NCBI RefSeq assembly: GCF_003284585.1
Contig: NZ_QKRX01000001.1
Coordinates: 62,001-126,000 of the forward strand
Origin: Nitrincola tibetensis
GTDB lineage: Bacteria; Pseudomonadota; Gammaproteobacteria; Pseudomonadales; Balneatricaceae
Direction of reading: 5' to 3'
DNA: 64,000 bases
Shown here: in pieces, positions 38,053 through 47,129 of the stretch
Position numbering within the stretch: position 1 is the stretch's first letter
Layout: each line of letters begins with the position of its first letter
The notes under the pieces: generated by a model
Told to the model about the DNA's origin: nothing
The model's database searches: none
The model's input: the letters and a program-made list of their open reading frames with translations, nothing else
Program-made: the position numbers and the translations under genes

Positions 38053-39998
38053 CAATGACCTCCTTTCGGTTGATTGAGTGTTTGCTGAGCGGCAGCTTGC
38101 AAGAATGTATTGTTTGTAACTTTACTCCATTTTCCTAACAGAGTGGTTAACCGTGCTTTTTGCTCCGGATCTTTAACAACGCCTTGCCATCCACCAACTA
38201 CCCACGGCCCGCATTTATCTTTGGGTAACGATTCCAGAAAGTCCAACAGAGGCCCCTGTAATCCTGGCCGGGCTTTCACAAGTACAATAAGACCATCAAT
38301 GCCCGCAGGTTTGTCACTGAAGTGCCCGGCACTCACAATCTTGCTGCGTACAGCCTCAAATACTTTCTCCGCCTCGGGCTGAGCAAGTTGTTTTAGCTCC
38401 GACTCAAACCCCTGAACGACCATCTTGCCCCCAAAGAGCTTATCGACCACAGAAGCCAAATGTCCCAAAACCGACACTGGTCCGAAGTAATCCTTCTTAT
38501 CCTTGGTCACAAACAGGTATGGTCGTAAGTCGACTTCAGCCAGAGACGGTGTTAAAAGAGCCCAGTCACTTACCACCTCACTGGATTTCCACTCATCAAG
38601 CACTGCCGTTTCAGAGCGAACTAATCTTTTTTGAAGTGATTCGGGCCCCTTTGCATCAGCGTTGAGCTTCTCCTCTGAAACCACGGATTTTAAACTTGCT
38701 TCTAATACTCCAAGATCTTCACATTTGCCTTCTGGATGGATTGCAGCAATATAGGCAATTTGCTCGAACAGATTCGGTATAAATCGTTCTGCAAGCATTA
38801 GTTTTGCTAGAACGGGAAGCTTGATATCCTCTCCAAACCCCCTGGCGATTGCAGTTCGCTCCCGTAAAAGCAGCGTATTGAGAAAGCGTTTTATTTGTCG
38901 TGGATTTCCCTTGGTCCCACTGGCCAGGATAGGACCAATTTGATCGCTCAGGACAAAAGCGTTGTTTGCTTTCTCAGCGCTGCCACCCAATGCACTTCGG
39001 AAGGTTGCTGCATCCAGACCACCACTCACCCAAGGTCGTTTTAGTTGCATCCTGGCAGCGTCTGTAAGTTTTATATAATCGGGATCAGTCTCTCCAAGGT
39101 CGACTCCTGTCAAGAGCAATGTAACGTAGATTCGAGTTTCTGTTTCCCCCAGAGCCGGGATACGGAACGGTACCTGAATGAGCTTTTCCAAGTAATTACG
39201 TGCATAATCCCTCGGGCCTGTGCTGTCCGGCAGATCAGGAAAATGCTTACGCACTGCGTATTCGATCATGGCCTCGTCAGCTGCAACAACGAACGCAGTC
39301 CGTGCGGTGAACACAAAAAGCCGGATAGCCTCAAGGGTCTCAATGGCTGTGTCTGGCAGACAGCGATCAAGGTCATCAACGAGCACAATAAGCTGCTTAA
39401 CTCCCGCTTCATTGAGCAAGTCATCAAAAGCTTTTCGGAACGCTTCTACCTCTTCAGGAATATTCTTTGCCTCACTGGGCTTCAATATACCCTTCAATCC
39501 TTCGATGGCAGTTGATAGGTTCTCTTTTGTAGCAAACTTGCCGGGGTTTCCTACCATGGATTCGAGCGAGCCTACTAAAGACTGGACTTGATCAATCGGT
39601 GGAATACCGGTAAATCCAGTGACTGCTAGACCGCCAGCTCGCTTTGCAAGCTTTAACCAATCAATACGGTGGAATACATCCTTAACCGCTCTTGTGGCCT
39701 TTGTTAACGCAGGCCGCTTCTCAATTAGCCCTGACACAATGCCTTCGATTAATGCGATCTTGGCATCTTCAAAGCCTTGGAACCTCCAGCCATTAAATTT
39801 GATGCACAACACTCCATCGTCATCATCCAGGCCTGACTCGATCATCTCTAACACACTGGATTTACCAGCACCCCAATCGCCGTGGACGCCTATAGTTACA
39901 GGGTGGTTAGGTTGCGCACGGAGTAATTCGATAATCGTACTAGCAATTGCTTCGTTGTTAAGAAGATCTACCTTTGTTTCGTTGTCAGTCAGAATCAT
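38052..39998 (-). CDS. qatA: QatA, KAP-family P-loop ATPase of the Qat system
   Basis: 648 aa. Walker A is GVHGDWGAGKSSVLE with the lysine at residue 46, and Walker B is LIVLVDDLDRCLPD; these belong to the KAP P-loop NTPase group. Further KAP-like segments (CIKFNGWRFQG, RQIKRFLNTLLL) are present. It is the largest gene and first of the qatABCD operon; QatA probably senses or processes phage products and hydrolyses ATP. Start ATG 39998 with a weak RBS. Confidence 0.9.
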   Translation of the reverse strand: MILTDNETKVDLLNNEAIASTIIELLRAQPNHPVTIGVHGDWGAGKSSVLEMIESGLDDDDGVLCIKFNGWRFQGFEDAKIALIEGIVSGLIEKRPALTKATRAVKDVFHRIDWLKLAKRAGGLAVTGFTGIPPIDQVQSLVGSLESMVGNPGKFATKENLSTAIEGLKGILKPSEAKNIPEEVEAFRKAFDDLLNEAGVKQLIVLVDDLDRCLPDTAIETLEAIRLFVFTARTAFVVAADEAMIEYAVRKHFPDLPDSTGPRDYARNYLEKLIQVPFRIPALGETETRIYVTLLLTGVDLGETDPDYIKLTDAARMQLKRPWVSGGLDAATFRSALGGSAEKANNAFVLSDQIGPILASGTKGNPRQIKRFLNTLLLRERTAIARGFGEDIKLPVLAKLMLAERFIPNLFEQIAYIAAIHPEGKCEDLGVLEASLKSVVSEEKLNADAKGPESLQKRLVRSETAVLDEWKSSEVVSDWALLTPSLAEVDLRPYLFVTKDKKDYFGPVSVLGHLASVVDKLFGGKMVVQGFESELKQLAQPEAEKVFEAVRSKIVSAGHFSDKPAGIDGLIVLVKARPGLQGPLLDFLESLPKDKCGPWVVGGWQGVVKDPEQKARLTTLLGKWSKVTNNTFLQAAAQQTLNQPKGGH

Positions 39999-40180
39999 TT
40001 CTGGATCTACCCCATATTACATTATTTAAATCGCTATGATTCCATCACCTGATTTAAATATTAGGAAAATGACCTGTTCCTGACATCCTAGGATGTTGGT
40101 ATCTATATCTGTGGCATTGAGTTTGATCACGTTTAATGTTCCAAATTTATTTAAGTGTTCACTCTATAATAAAGATTATC

Positions 40181-40795
40181 CTATTCCACTGTATCAGTAT
40201 ATTTTATTTGACCTTTATGACTTAGAAGCCGAGATGAAGCATACATTCTTTTTATACCAAACCTTATAAAATATGAATAAACTTCGTCATGTATCGAGAC
40301 ATAATATTCAAATTCAGAAATGCATCCGTTTTCAACCCTAAACTGAGATCTATAAAAGTCATTGAAACCGATATAGTCACTATTTGTTTCTGCAACGGTG
40401 CGAAAAATATAGTAACATTCTTTATAAGACAGCTTGCTTAATACTCGGCAAGCCATCTGCTCGGCAAGAAATCCCGCAACAAAAGTCTTTGCCATATAAT
40501 CTGAAACATCAGGGGCGTTATCCGGCTCGGTTGACCCTTCCCACTCACCGTCAGTATTCTTCCAAACTCTTGCAGTGATATTTTTCGTAGGCACTAGGTA
40601 ATGAAGTAGAACCATATGCCCTATTTCATGCATGGCGCATAATTCTTGTTTGAAGTCACCACTACTACCTGCCCTAGAAAAGGCTAGATTTCCAGTTTTA
40701 GCTGCCTTCCTACTTCGTGATTTTTGAATTGAGCGCCATCGACGTCTCCATCTTATCTTGAACAGCCTTATGTCTCTACGCAAACCGAGCTTCAT
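40181..40795 (-). CDS. HEIGH zinc metallopeptidase (FtsH/M41-like), unknown role
   Basis: 204 aa. Very basic N-terminus (KIRWRRRWRSIQKSRSRKAA), then AMHEIGHMVLLHYLVP with the zinc motif HEIGH at residues 56-60, and a following region (PTKNITARVWKNTDG) that resembles M41 FtsH protease after its HEAGH. The AAA+ module of FtsH is absent, so it is a lone protease domain. RBS GGGATAGG precedes the ATG. It lies 182 bp upstream of qatA on the same strand. Whether it belongs to the Qat locus is unproven; close neighbourhood in a defence region makes it a candidate accessory or separate defence gene. Confidence 0.7.
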   Translation of the reverse strand: MKLGLRRDIRLFKIRWRRRWRSIQKSRSRKAAKTGNLAFSRAGSSGDFKQELCAMHEIGHMVLLHYLVPTKNITARVWKNTDGEWEGSTEPDNAPDVSDYMAKTFVAGFLAEQMACRVLSKLSYKECYYIFRTVAETNSDYIGFNDFYRSQFRVENGCISEFEYYVSIHDEVYSYFIRFGIKRMYASSRLLSHKGQIKYTDTVE

Positions 40796-40966
40796 ATTTA
40801 CCTATCCCTGCCCAGACTATAATCTCTTATGAAGTTTTCACATATCGTACTAGATCATAGTATATATTGGCATGCTATGCGCAATAAAGGTATTACAAAC
40901 TTGCAGTGATGTCTCCTTCGGGTCGGTAAACCTTATTACCAGGGCAATGAGAACATGTGTATTTCA

Positions 40967-42412
40967 TCACTCAGCTGGCAGTGTCAGTGAAAACACAGTG
41001 GCTGGTGGTTCCGTTTCGCGGTGGTAATTCAGCTTTCCGTTATGTAATTGCATGATTTCATGAACAAAACTCAGCCCCAGCCCACTGCCTTTGCTGCCAT
41101 CTGTCCGGGGCAGACAGAAAAAGCGCTGGGTCAGTTTTTCTTCGGCAAAAGGCGGCACCCCGGGCCCGGAATCTTTTACGCTGATGTAAACAGAACCATC
41201 GTGTTGTATGGCACCGATCAGTACAGCTGACTCAGGCGGTGAGAACTCTGTGGCGTTCCGGATCAGGTTGCTCAGTGCATCCTGCAGCAGGGTACTGTCG
41301 CCGGTGATGGACAGGGAAGGGTCACAGCTGTATTCAAGGCTGACTCTGTGCCGGCTGGCATAGTCTTCAAGGCTCCGGCAGACTGCTGCGATCAGCTCTT
41401 TCAGTACGATTTTGTCGTGTCGTTCCAGGCTGCTCTGATATTCAATGGCGGCCAGTTTCAGCAAGCGCTCGATCAGCTCCTGCATCCTTGAACCTTGCTC
41501 AATAATATTATTGAGAAACTGATTGCGCTGTGCATCGGACATCGGTTCCTGTAACAGCTCTGCTGCACCACGGATACCGGCGATCGGGGCTTTCAGTTCG
41601 TGCGTCAGGCTCTGCACATAATCTGCTACATAGGATTTGCCATCCAGTGCGGCTTTCATGCTTTCAAGCGCTTTACCCACACGCCCAACTTCATTATGAC
41701 CAAGCGCAGGCAGAGCGGGGCGTTCGCCTCTGGAAACCCCTCTGGCATACTGTTCAAGGCGGAGCAGGGGCCGTGTAATCCAGAGGGTGATCACAAGACC
41801 GATCAACAGAGTTGCCAGTGCAGCGACCAGTGAAATCCAGAGCAGGTTGGTGCTCAGGTGGCTGATAAAGCGGTTAATGTTGCGGGTGGGCTTTCCGGTG
41901 GACACCACACCGATAATATCACCGCGATACAGCAGCGGGCTTGCGACATAGAGCCGTTCGGTATCACTATGGCCGGTTATATCGTCGCTGCTGCGGGCAC
42001 CATAATGACCGCGCAGAGTCAGATAGACATCGCGCCACTGGGAATAATCTCGGCCGGTATCGGTGTAATGGGAATCAAAAATCACGGTGCCTCTGGCATC
42101 GGTAATATACATTCTCAGATCAACTTCGGTTTTAAGCAGATCATAAATCTGTGCGTTTAGCGGCCTGCCGGCCAGCCCTGCAAAGAGCCGTTCAGCCAGA
42201 TGTGTGTCGATCACGGTGCCACCGCTTTCGCTGAAGCTGACGCCTTCGTTTGCGATCAGAGTGGCCATCATTTCTGATATATCGACCAGAATCTCCTCCT
42301 GAGCTTCTTTATAACGGGGCTCCAGCTCATCGAGTACCCAGTAAACCACACTGCCAAGCCCTGTCAGCACTGAAAACAGAAACACCAGAATCAGGCGTAA
42401 TCTCAGGCTCAT
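40967..42412 (-). CDS. creC: sensor histidine kinase CreC
   Basis: 481 aa inner-membrane kinase. N-terminal TM (LILVFLFSVLTGLGSVVYWVL), a sensory domain with YITDARGTVIFDS and YSQWRDVYLTLRGHYGARS (very close to E. coli CreC), a second TM and HAMP, then the H-box SLTHELKAPIAGIRGAA with phospho-His, N-box (LIRNATEF) and G-boxes (DSGPGVPPF, GSGLGLSFV). The ATG overlaps the creB stop by 4 nt. In E. coli CreC senses growth in minimal media or cell-wall stress; here it likely controls the divergent sortase operon. Confidence 0.92.
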   Translation of the reverse strand: MSLRLRLILVFLFSVLTGLGSVVYWVLDELEPRYKEAQEEILVDISEMMATLIANEGVSFSESGGTVIDTHLAERLFAGLAGRPLNAQIYDLLKTEVDLRMYITDARGTVIFDSHYTDTGRDYSQWRDVYLTLRGHYGARSSDDITGHSDTERLYVASPLLYRGDIIGVVSTGKPTRNINRFISHLSTNLLWISLVAALATLLIGLVITLWITRPLLRLEQYARGVSRGERPALPALGHNEVGRVGKALESMKAALDGKSYVADYVQSLTHELKAPIAGIRGAAELLQEPMSDAQRNQFLNNIIEQGSRMQELIERLLKLAAIEYQSSLERHDKIVLKELIAAVCRSLEDYASRHRVSLEYSCDPSLSITGDSTLLQDALSNLIRNATEFSPPESAVLIGAIQHDGSVYISVKDSGPGVPPFAEEKLTQRFFCLPRTDGSKGSGLGLSFVHEIMQLHNGKLNYHRETEPPATVFSLTLPAE

Positions 42413-43077
42413 GCGTCCGCCTCAAAGCTGTAGCCAAGACCACGGCGGGTTCTGAGCGGGTCGCAGTTTTCGTTGATGTCGCGGATTTTGCGCCTGAGGG
42501 TTTTGATGTGTGTATCGACAGTGCGGTCGAAGCTGCGTTCAGGCTCTTCCCACACCTGTTGCATCAACTGTTCACGGGAATAAATTCTGCCGGGATGGCT
42601 CATCAGTAACAGTAGCAGGCGGTATTCATAGCGGCTCAGATCCAGCAATACACCATTCAGCGTGATTCTGGCGCCATCTGCATCGTGACTGAAGCCGGCA
42701 GGGGTGATATTTGCAGCTTCCGGAGACTGGCGCAGGCGGGCACGGATACGGGCCGTGAGCACCCGGGGGCTGAAGGGTTTGGTGATGTAATCATCAGCGC
42801 CCAGTTCAAGACCTAGCACCTGGTCGATCTCTTCATGGCGGGAGGTCAGAAACACCACCGGCACAGAGGATGTCTGCCTGATGACCCGGCAGACATCAAA
42901 TCCGCTCATATCGGGAAGGCCAATATCCAGCAGAACCAGCGCTATATTACCCTCGCTGAGTGCATCCAGAGCCTGCTGCCCGGTGGTGACCCAGATGTTA
43001 TCCATCCGTTCGGTTTCCAGAGCATAGCGTATGGTGTCAGCAATAGATGGTTCATCCTCAACAATCAGTACCGCCAT
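42409..43077 (-). CDS. creB: response regulator CreB
   Basis: 222 aa from ATG 43077 (RBS GAGGGAA). OmpR/PhoB-type: receiver with acidic pocket VEDEPSIADT, phospho-Asp in LVLLDIGLPDMSGF, LTSRHEEIDQV and K in YITKPFSPR, followed by a winged-helix DNA-binding domain (LSRYEYRLLLLLMSH, YSREQLMQQVWEE, DRTVDTHIKTLRRKI). Resembles E. coli CreB over most of its length. It is divergent from the sortase-target gene, with a cre-tag-like site between. Confidence 0.94.
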   Translation of the reverse strand: MAVLIVEDEPSIADTIRYALETERMDNIWVTTGQQALDALSEGNIALVLLDIGLPDMSGFDVCRVIRQTSSVPVVFLTSRHEEIDQVLGLELGADDYITKPFSPRVLTARIRARLRQSPEAANITPAGFSHDADGARITLNGVLLDLSRYEYRLLLLLMSHPGRIYSREQLMQQVWEEPERSFDRTVDTHIKTLRRKIRDINENCDPLRTRRGLGYSFEADA

Positions 43078-43229
43078 GGTGTTCCCTCTGTTAAAACGCT
43101 GGCCCATAAGTGGTGCATATGCTCACATTATCTCTGGCAGATCAGTTACTGTAAAGCCGCTTACATTACCCTTACTGCCACCTGTGCCTGAGTGTAATCT
43201 GGCGTTCTTATTTCACAGAAAAACAGGAC

Positions 43230-43245
43230 TTCACACTCACTTCAT
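43230..43245 (+). promoter_or_regulatory. cre-tag (CreB binding site) before the sortase operon
   Basis: TTCAC-ACTCAC-TTCAT matches the consensus TTCAC-N6-TTCAC with one mismatch in the last base. It lies 55 bp before the sortase-target start (43300) and about 150 bp upstream of creB, and an additional half-site TTCAC occurs at about 43212. CreB is therefore the likely regulator of this sortase system. Confidence 0.7.
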
Positions 43246-43299
43246 ATTTTCCTCAAGCAGAAAGCAGATACTTGCCACATCTTAATGAGGAGAAGAAAA

Positions 43300-45354
43300 A
43301 TGCATACATTTTCACACAAGGGAATTCGCCCACTGATTCTGGCCTGTCTGATGATGGGGTGTGCACAGAATGCGGTTGCTGATGCTGTTACCCACGGTAC
43401 CTTGGTATCCCGTGATGAGCAGGGGCAAAAGCAGGATATGCCGCTGGTCAGTACCCGTGTGGCCATGGATATTACAGGCTCTGTGCTGCGCGCTCAGGTA
43501 ACCCAGGTATTCCATAACCCCACAAATAACTGGACAGAGGCACTGTATCTGTTCCCTCTGCCAGGTGAGGCAGCCGTTGATCACCTGAAAATGCAGATAG
43601 GAGACCGCATCATCGAGGGTGTTATTCAGGAAAAAGAGCAGGCCCGGGCAATCTATGAGCAGGCAAAATCTCAGGGACAGAACGCCGCGCTCACCGAGCA
43701 GGACCGCCCCAACCTGTTTCACACATCCGTTGCCAATATTCCGCCGGGTGGCGAGGTCACCATCAGTATTGAGTACCAGCAGACACTGGTCTGGAAAGAT
43801 GGCCGGTTCAGCGCCGGTTTCCCGCTGGCGATCACCCCACGTTATAACCCGCTTCAGCCCGGAGAAGTGCGCCGTGTGGTTGAGGGACAGGTAACCCTGA
43901 ACAGCGGCTGGCAGGTACTGCCGGGTGAGCGTAAAACAGTGATGGCCACAATCGGTGATGACGAAAACGCAGTCAGCAATACTCCGGGGCCTGTTGAGAT
44001 CAGCCTTAATCTGCAACCTGGATTTAGACTCAGTTCTCTGGACAGCCCTTCACATCAGATCAGTCAGGAACAGACAGAAGATGGCCGCTACATCATTAAC
44101 CTGCTGGCGGATGAACCGGATGAGTACCGTGATTTTGTTTTGAACTGGACACCGGTGGAAAGCGACGAACCTTCGGCTGCGTTTTTCTCTGAGCAGCATG
44201 GGGATGAACACTATGGTCTGCTGATGCTGATGCCGCCTCAGGATCTGCACACATCACGCTTCAGCCGGGAAGTGGTCTTTGTGATTGATACATCAGGTTC
44301 CATGGCGGGTACCTCAATTGAAGCCGCGCGCAGAGCGCTGCAGGCCGGTATAGATGGGCTGGCATCTGATGACACGTTTAACGTGATTCAGTTTAACTCT
44401 TCAACCGATACGCTTTTTAACCAGCCGGTTATAGCCGATATCCAGCGCCGTCAACAGGCCGCCAGCTATATCAACTCACTGCAGGCAGGCGGTGGTACCG
44501 AAATGGCACCTGCGCTGACTGCTGCACTGACAGGCATTCGCAGCAATGATGACACCCCCAGATTGCGCCAGGTCGTGTTTATCACCGATGGTAGTGTGTC
44601 CAACGAACAGCAACTGTTTGATCTGATCCGCAGCCGTCTCAATAACACCCGCCTGTTCACCGTGGGTATCGGCAGCGCACCAAACAGTTACTTTATGGAA
44701 GAGGCCGCAGTAGCCGGGCGGGGCACCTTTACGTATATTGCGTCTCCGTCTGAATCTGAAAGCGCCATGCAAACGCTGTTCAACAAGCTGGAAAAACCGG
44801 CAATGACCGATATCCGGATCGAAGGCGAGGGTATTAAAGACCTGATGCCATCGGTCATTCCTGACCTTTACTCCGGTGAGCCGCTGGCTGTTTCGATGAA
44901 ACTGACAAACGGCACAGGCGAAGTCCGTATCAGTGGCCGTACCGGTGATGCCGCATGGCAGGAAACACTGACACTGGCACCGGCGGATAATACCCGGGGT
45001 ATCATGACAGACTGGGCCCAGCGTGCGGTGCAGGACTGGCGCCGTGGGTATCTCAGAGGTGTCAGTGAAGAACAGATCCGTTCTGAAATCATTGCGCTGG
45101 GTCTTAAGTATCACCTGGTTACGCCATACACCAGCCTGGTTGCCGTTGATAAAACACCTGTCCGTCCTGAACAGGAAGAGAGCGGAACTCTGGTGGTGCC
45201 TGTAGCCAAACCTCACGGCCTTGATCTGGGAATGGCCCAGGGCGCTACCGGGTATCAGCTGACCCTCGCCGGAGGACTTGCCGCACTGCTGGCAGCACTT
45301 TCCCTCATGATTGTGGAGCGTCGCAGAAAGTCCGGTTCAAGGTGGTGTGCATGA
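43300..45354 (+). CDS. marine proteobacterial sortase target protein (VIT/vWA domain)
   Basis: 684 aa from ATG 43300 (RBS AGGAG). Signal-type N-terminus (LILACLMMGCAQNAVADAV). Then a VIT domain (TQVFHNPTNNWTEALYLFPL, VEGVIQEKEQARAIYEQAK is near it) and a von Willebrand A domain with the MIDAS motif VFVIDTSGSMAGTS and later ITDGSVSNEQ. The C-terminus has a hydrophobic helix (LTLAGGLAALLAALSLMIV) and a basic RRRK tail, the layout of a sortase signal, but no LPxTG; AQGATG is the nearest candidate. A class GN sortase gene overlaps its end, which identifies this as the dedicated substrate. Confidence 0.9.
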   Translation: MHTFSHKGIRPLILACLMMGCAQNAVADAVTHGTLVSRDEQGQKQDMPLVSTRVAMDITGSVLRAQVTQVFHNPTNNWTEALYLFPLPGEAAVDHLKMQIGDRIIEGVIQEKEQARAIYEQAKSQGQNAALTEQDRPNLFHTSVANIPPGGEVTISIEYQQTLVWKDGRFSAGFPLAITPRYNPLQPGEVRRVVEGQVTLNSGWQVLPGERKTVMATIGDDENAVSNTPGPVEISLNLQPGFRLSSLDSPSHQISQEQTEDGRYIINLLADEPDEYRDFVLNWTPVESDEPSAAFFSEQHGDEHYGLLMLMPPQDLHTSRFSREVVFVIDTSGSMAGTSIEAARRALQAGIDGLASDDTFNVIQFNSSTDTLFNQPVIADIQRRQQAASYINSLQAGGGTEMAPALTAALTGIRSNDDTPRLRQVVFITDGSVSNEQQLFDLIRSRLNNTRLFTVGIGSAPNSYFMEEAAVAGRGTFTYIASPSESESAMQTLFNKLEKPAMTDIRIEGEGIKDLMPSVIPDLYSGEPLAVSMKLTNGTGEVRISGRTGDAAWQETLTLAPADNTRGIMTDWAQRAVQDWRRGYLRGVSEEQIRSEIIALGLKYHLVTPYTSLVAVDKTPVRPEQEESGTLVVPVAKPHGLDLGMAQGATGYQLTLAGGLAALLAALSLMIVERRRKSGSRWCA

Positions 45355-45938
45355 CCCTCAGCATCCGTAACCTCACACTGGCAGCCCTTGTGGCTGCTGG
45401 TCTGATCCTCACCTCAACAGCACTGTGGATTCCTGCAAAAGCACGGCTGGCGCAATGGCTGCTGGCCGATGCCTGGGCCGAAAGTCTGGACAGCGGCACA
45501 GCCGTAAAACCCTGGCCCTGGGCCGACCACTGGCCGGTTGCGCGTCTGAGCGTGCCTGATATGGGTATTGATCAGATTGTACTGGCCGGAGACGGCGGCA
45601 GCTCGCTGGCTTTTGGCCCAGGTGAAAATATGCAGGCACATGCGATGACCCATGCCGCACGGATTATCAGCGGACACAGAGATACCCACTTCAGCTTCTT
45701 GAGGAATATACAACCAGGCCAGACTCTGATTCTCAGCGACCATAACGGAACTGTGACCTACCAGGTTGATCAGATTCAGGTGGTGGATTCGGCCGTTACC
45801 CGGCTGATGCCCACTGCCTTTCCAGGTGGACTGATACTGGTGACCTGTTATCCCTTTGATGCGCTCACTGCAGGGGGAACCCAGCGGCTGGTTGTGATGG
45901 CCTCTGCTGTTGCGCCTGAGAAGCCCCCTGCATTCTGA
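45351..45938 (+). CDS. class GN sortase
   Basis: 195 aa from ATG 45351, overlapping the target's stop (ATGA). N-terminal TM (LAALVAAGLILTSTALWIP). The catalytic residues are visible: His in IISGHRDTHFSFL, Cys in LILVTCYPFDAL, Arg in TQRLVVMA. The GN class has a single dedicated target encoded upstream, which fits. Sortases cleave the sorting signal and attach the protein to an acceptor, unusual in Gram-negative cells. Confidence 0.92.
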   Translation: MTLSIRNLTLAALVAAGLILTSTALWIPAKARLAQWLLADAWAESLDSGTAVKPWPWADHWPVARLSVPDMGIDQIVLAGDGGSSLAFGPGENMQAHAMTHAARIISGHRDTHFSFLRNIQPGQTLILSDHNGTVTYQVDQIQVVDSAVTRLMPTAFPGGLILVTCYPFDALTAGGTQRLVVMASAVAPEKPPAF

Positions 45939-46070
45939 GTAAAAGCATAATGTTCATCATATTTATCAGTGCTCAGTATCTTCTGTACGAAACTGGCTAC
46001 TGTCATGAACAGACGAATCCTGGACAGATTATTACTGTTAGGTTCGTCTCACCCTCACATTTACTGGATA

Positions 46071-47105
46071 TTATCTCGCCAGTAATTCATTGCGCACAAT
46101 TTGTGCCCCTGCCGCCAAGGCACTGAGCTTGCCTGTTGCAACCTGGCGGGATAAAGGTGCCATGCCACAGTTAGTGCAAGGGTACAGCTTGTCGGCGTCA
46201 ACAAACTGCAGGGCCTTTCTCAGCGTTTCTGCAACTTCCTCGGGTGTCTCGATGGTGTCGGTTGCCACATCGATGGCGCCGACCATCACTTTTTTACCTC
46301 GGATAAGTTCAAGTAGCTCAATGGGCACACGCGAGTTGTGACACTCAAGCGAGATGATATCGATATTGGATTTTTGCAGTTTCGGGAAGATTTCTTCGTA
46401 TTGCCGCCACTCCGAACCTAAGGTTTTTTTCCAATCGGTATTGGCTTTAATGCCATAGCCATAGCAGATATGGACAGCCGTTTCGCATTTCAGCCCTTCG
46501 ATGGCTCTTTCTAAACAGGCAATGCCCCAGTCATTTACATCATCAAAAAACACGTTAAAGGCGGGCTCATCAAATTGAATGATATCAACACCCGCTGCCT
46601 CTAAATCTTTCGCTTCTTGGTTTAGTATTTTGGCAAATTCCCACGCGAGTTTCTCGCGGCTTTTATAGTGGTCATCATACAGCGTGTCGATCATCGTCAT
46701 GGGGCCTGGCAACGCCCATTTGATGGGTTGCGTGGTTTGCTGACGTAAAAACTTGGCATCTTCAACAAAAACGGGCTTTTGTCGGGAAACCGGGCCAACG
46801 ACGGTGGGCACACTGGCATCATAGCGGTTACGAATTCTGACCGTTTTACGATTCTCGAAATCAACGCCGCTCAGGTGTTCAATAAAGGTTGTCACAAAGT
46901 GTTGGCGTGTTTGCTCACCGTCACTGACAATATCAACACCTGCTTGCAGTTGCTCTTGCAATGACAGACGTAAGGCATCCTGTTTGCCGTCAATGAGTTC
47001 CTCACCCTGTAACTTCCAAGGTGACCAAAGTGTTTCAGGTTGTGCCAGCCAGGAGGGTTTCGGTAAGCTGCCAGCTGTTGATGTCGGTAATAGTGTTTTC
47101 ATCAT
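46071..47105 (-). CDS. mesD: core methionine synthase MesD (MetE C-terminal type)
   Basis: 344 aa. Corresponds only to the catalytic barrel of MetE: STAGSLPKPSWLAQ, VDIVSDGEQTR, IKWALPGPMTMIDT, FDEPAFNVFF, HICYGYG, LECHNSR and the zinc motif LYPCTNCGMAPL. The N-terminal folate-binding half of MetE is missing. A MesX (DUF1852) gene precedes it at 25 nt, as described for the MesD type, which makes methionine without folate and needs MesX and oxygen. Start could be 47105 or 47102 (double ATG). Confidence 0.9.
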   Translation of the reverse strand: MMKTLLPTSTAGSLPKPSWLAQPETLWSPWKLQGEELIDGKQDALRLSLQEQLQAGVDIVSDGEQTRQHFVTTFIEHLSGVDFENRKTVRIRNRYDASVPTVVGPVSRQKPVFVEDAKFLRQQTTQPIKWALPGPMTMIDTLYDDHYKSREKLAWEFAKILNQEAKDLEAAGVDIIQFDEPAFNVFFDDVNDWGIACLERAIEGLKCETAVHICYGYGIKANTDWKKTLGSEWRQYEEIFPKLQKSNIDIISLECHNSRVPIELLELIRGKKVMVGAIDVATDTIETPEEVAETLRKALQFVDADKLYPCTNCGMAPLSRQVATGKLSALAAGAQIVRNELLAR

Positions 47106-47129
47106 AAATACTTTTATCTGAGTGATTAA

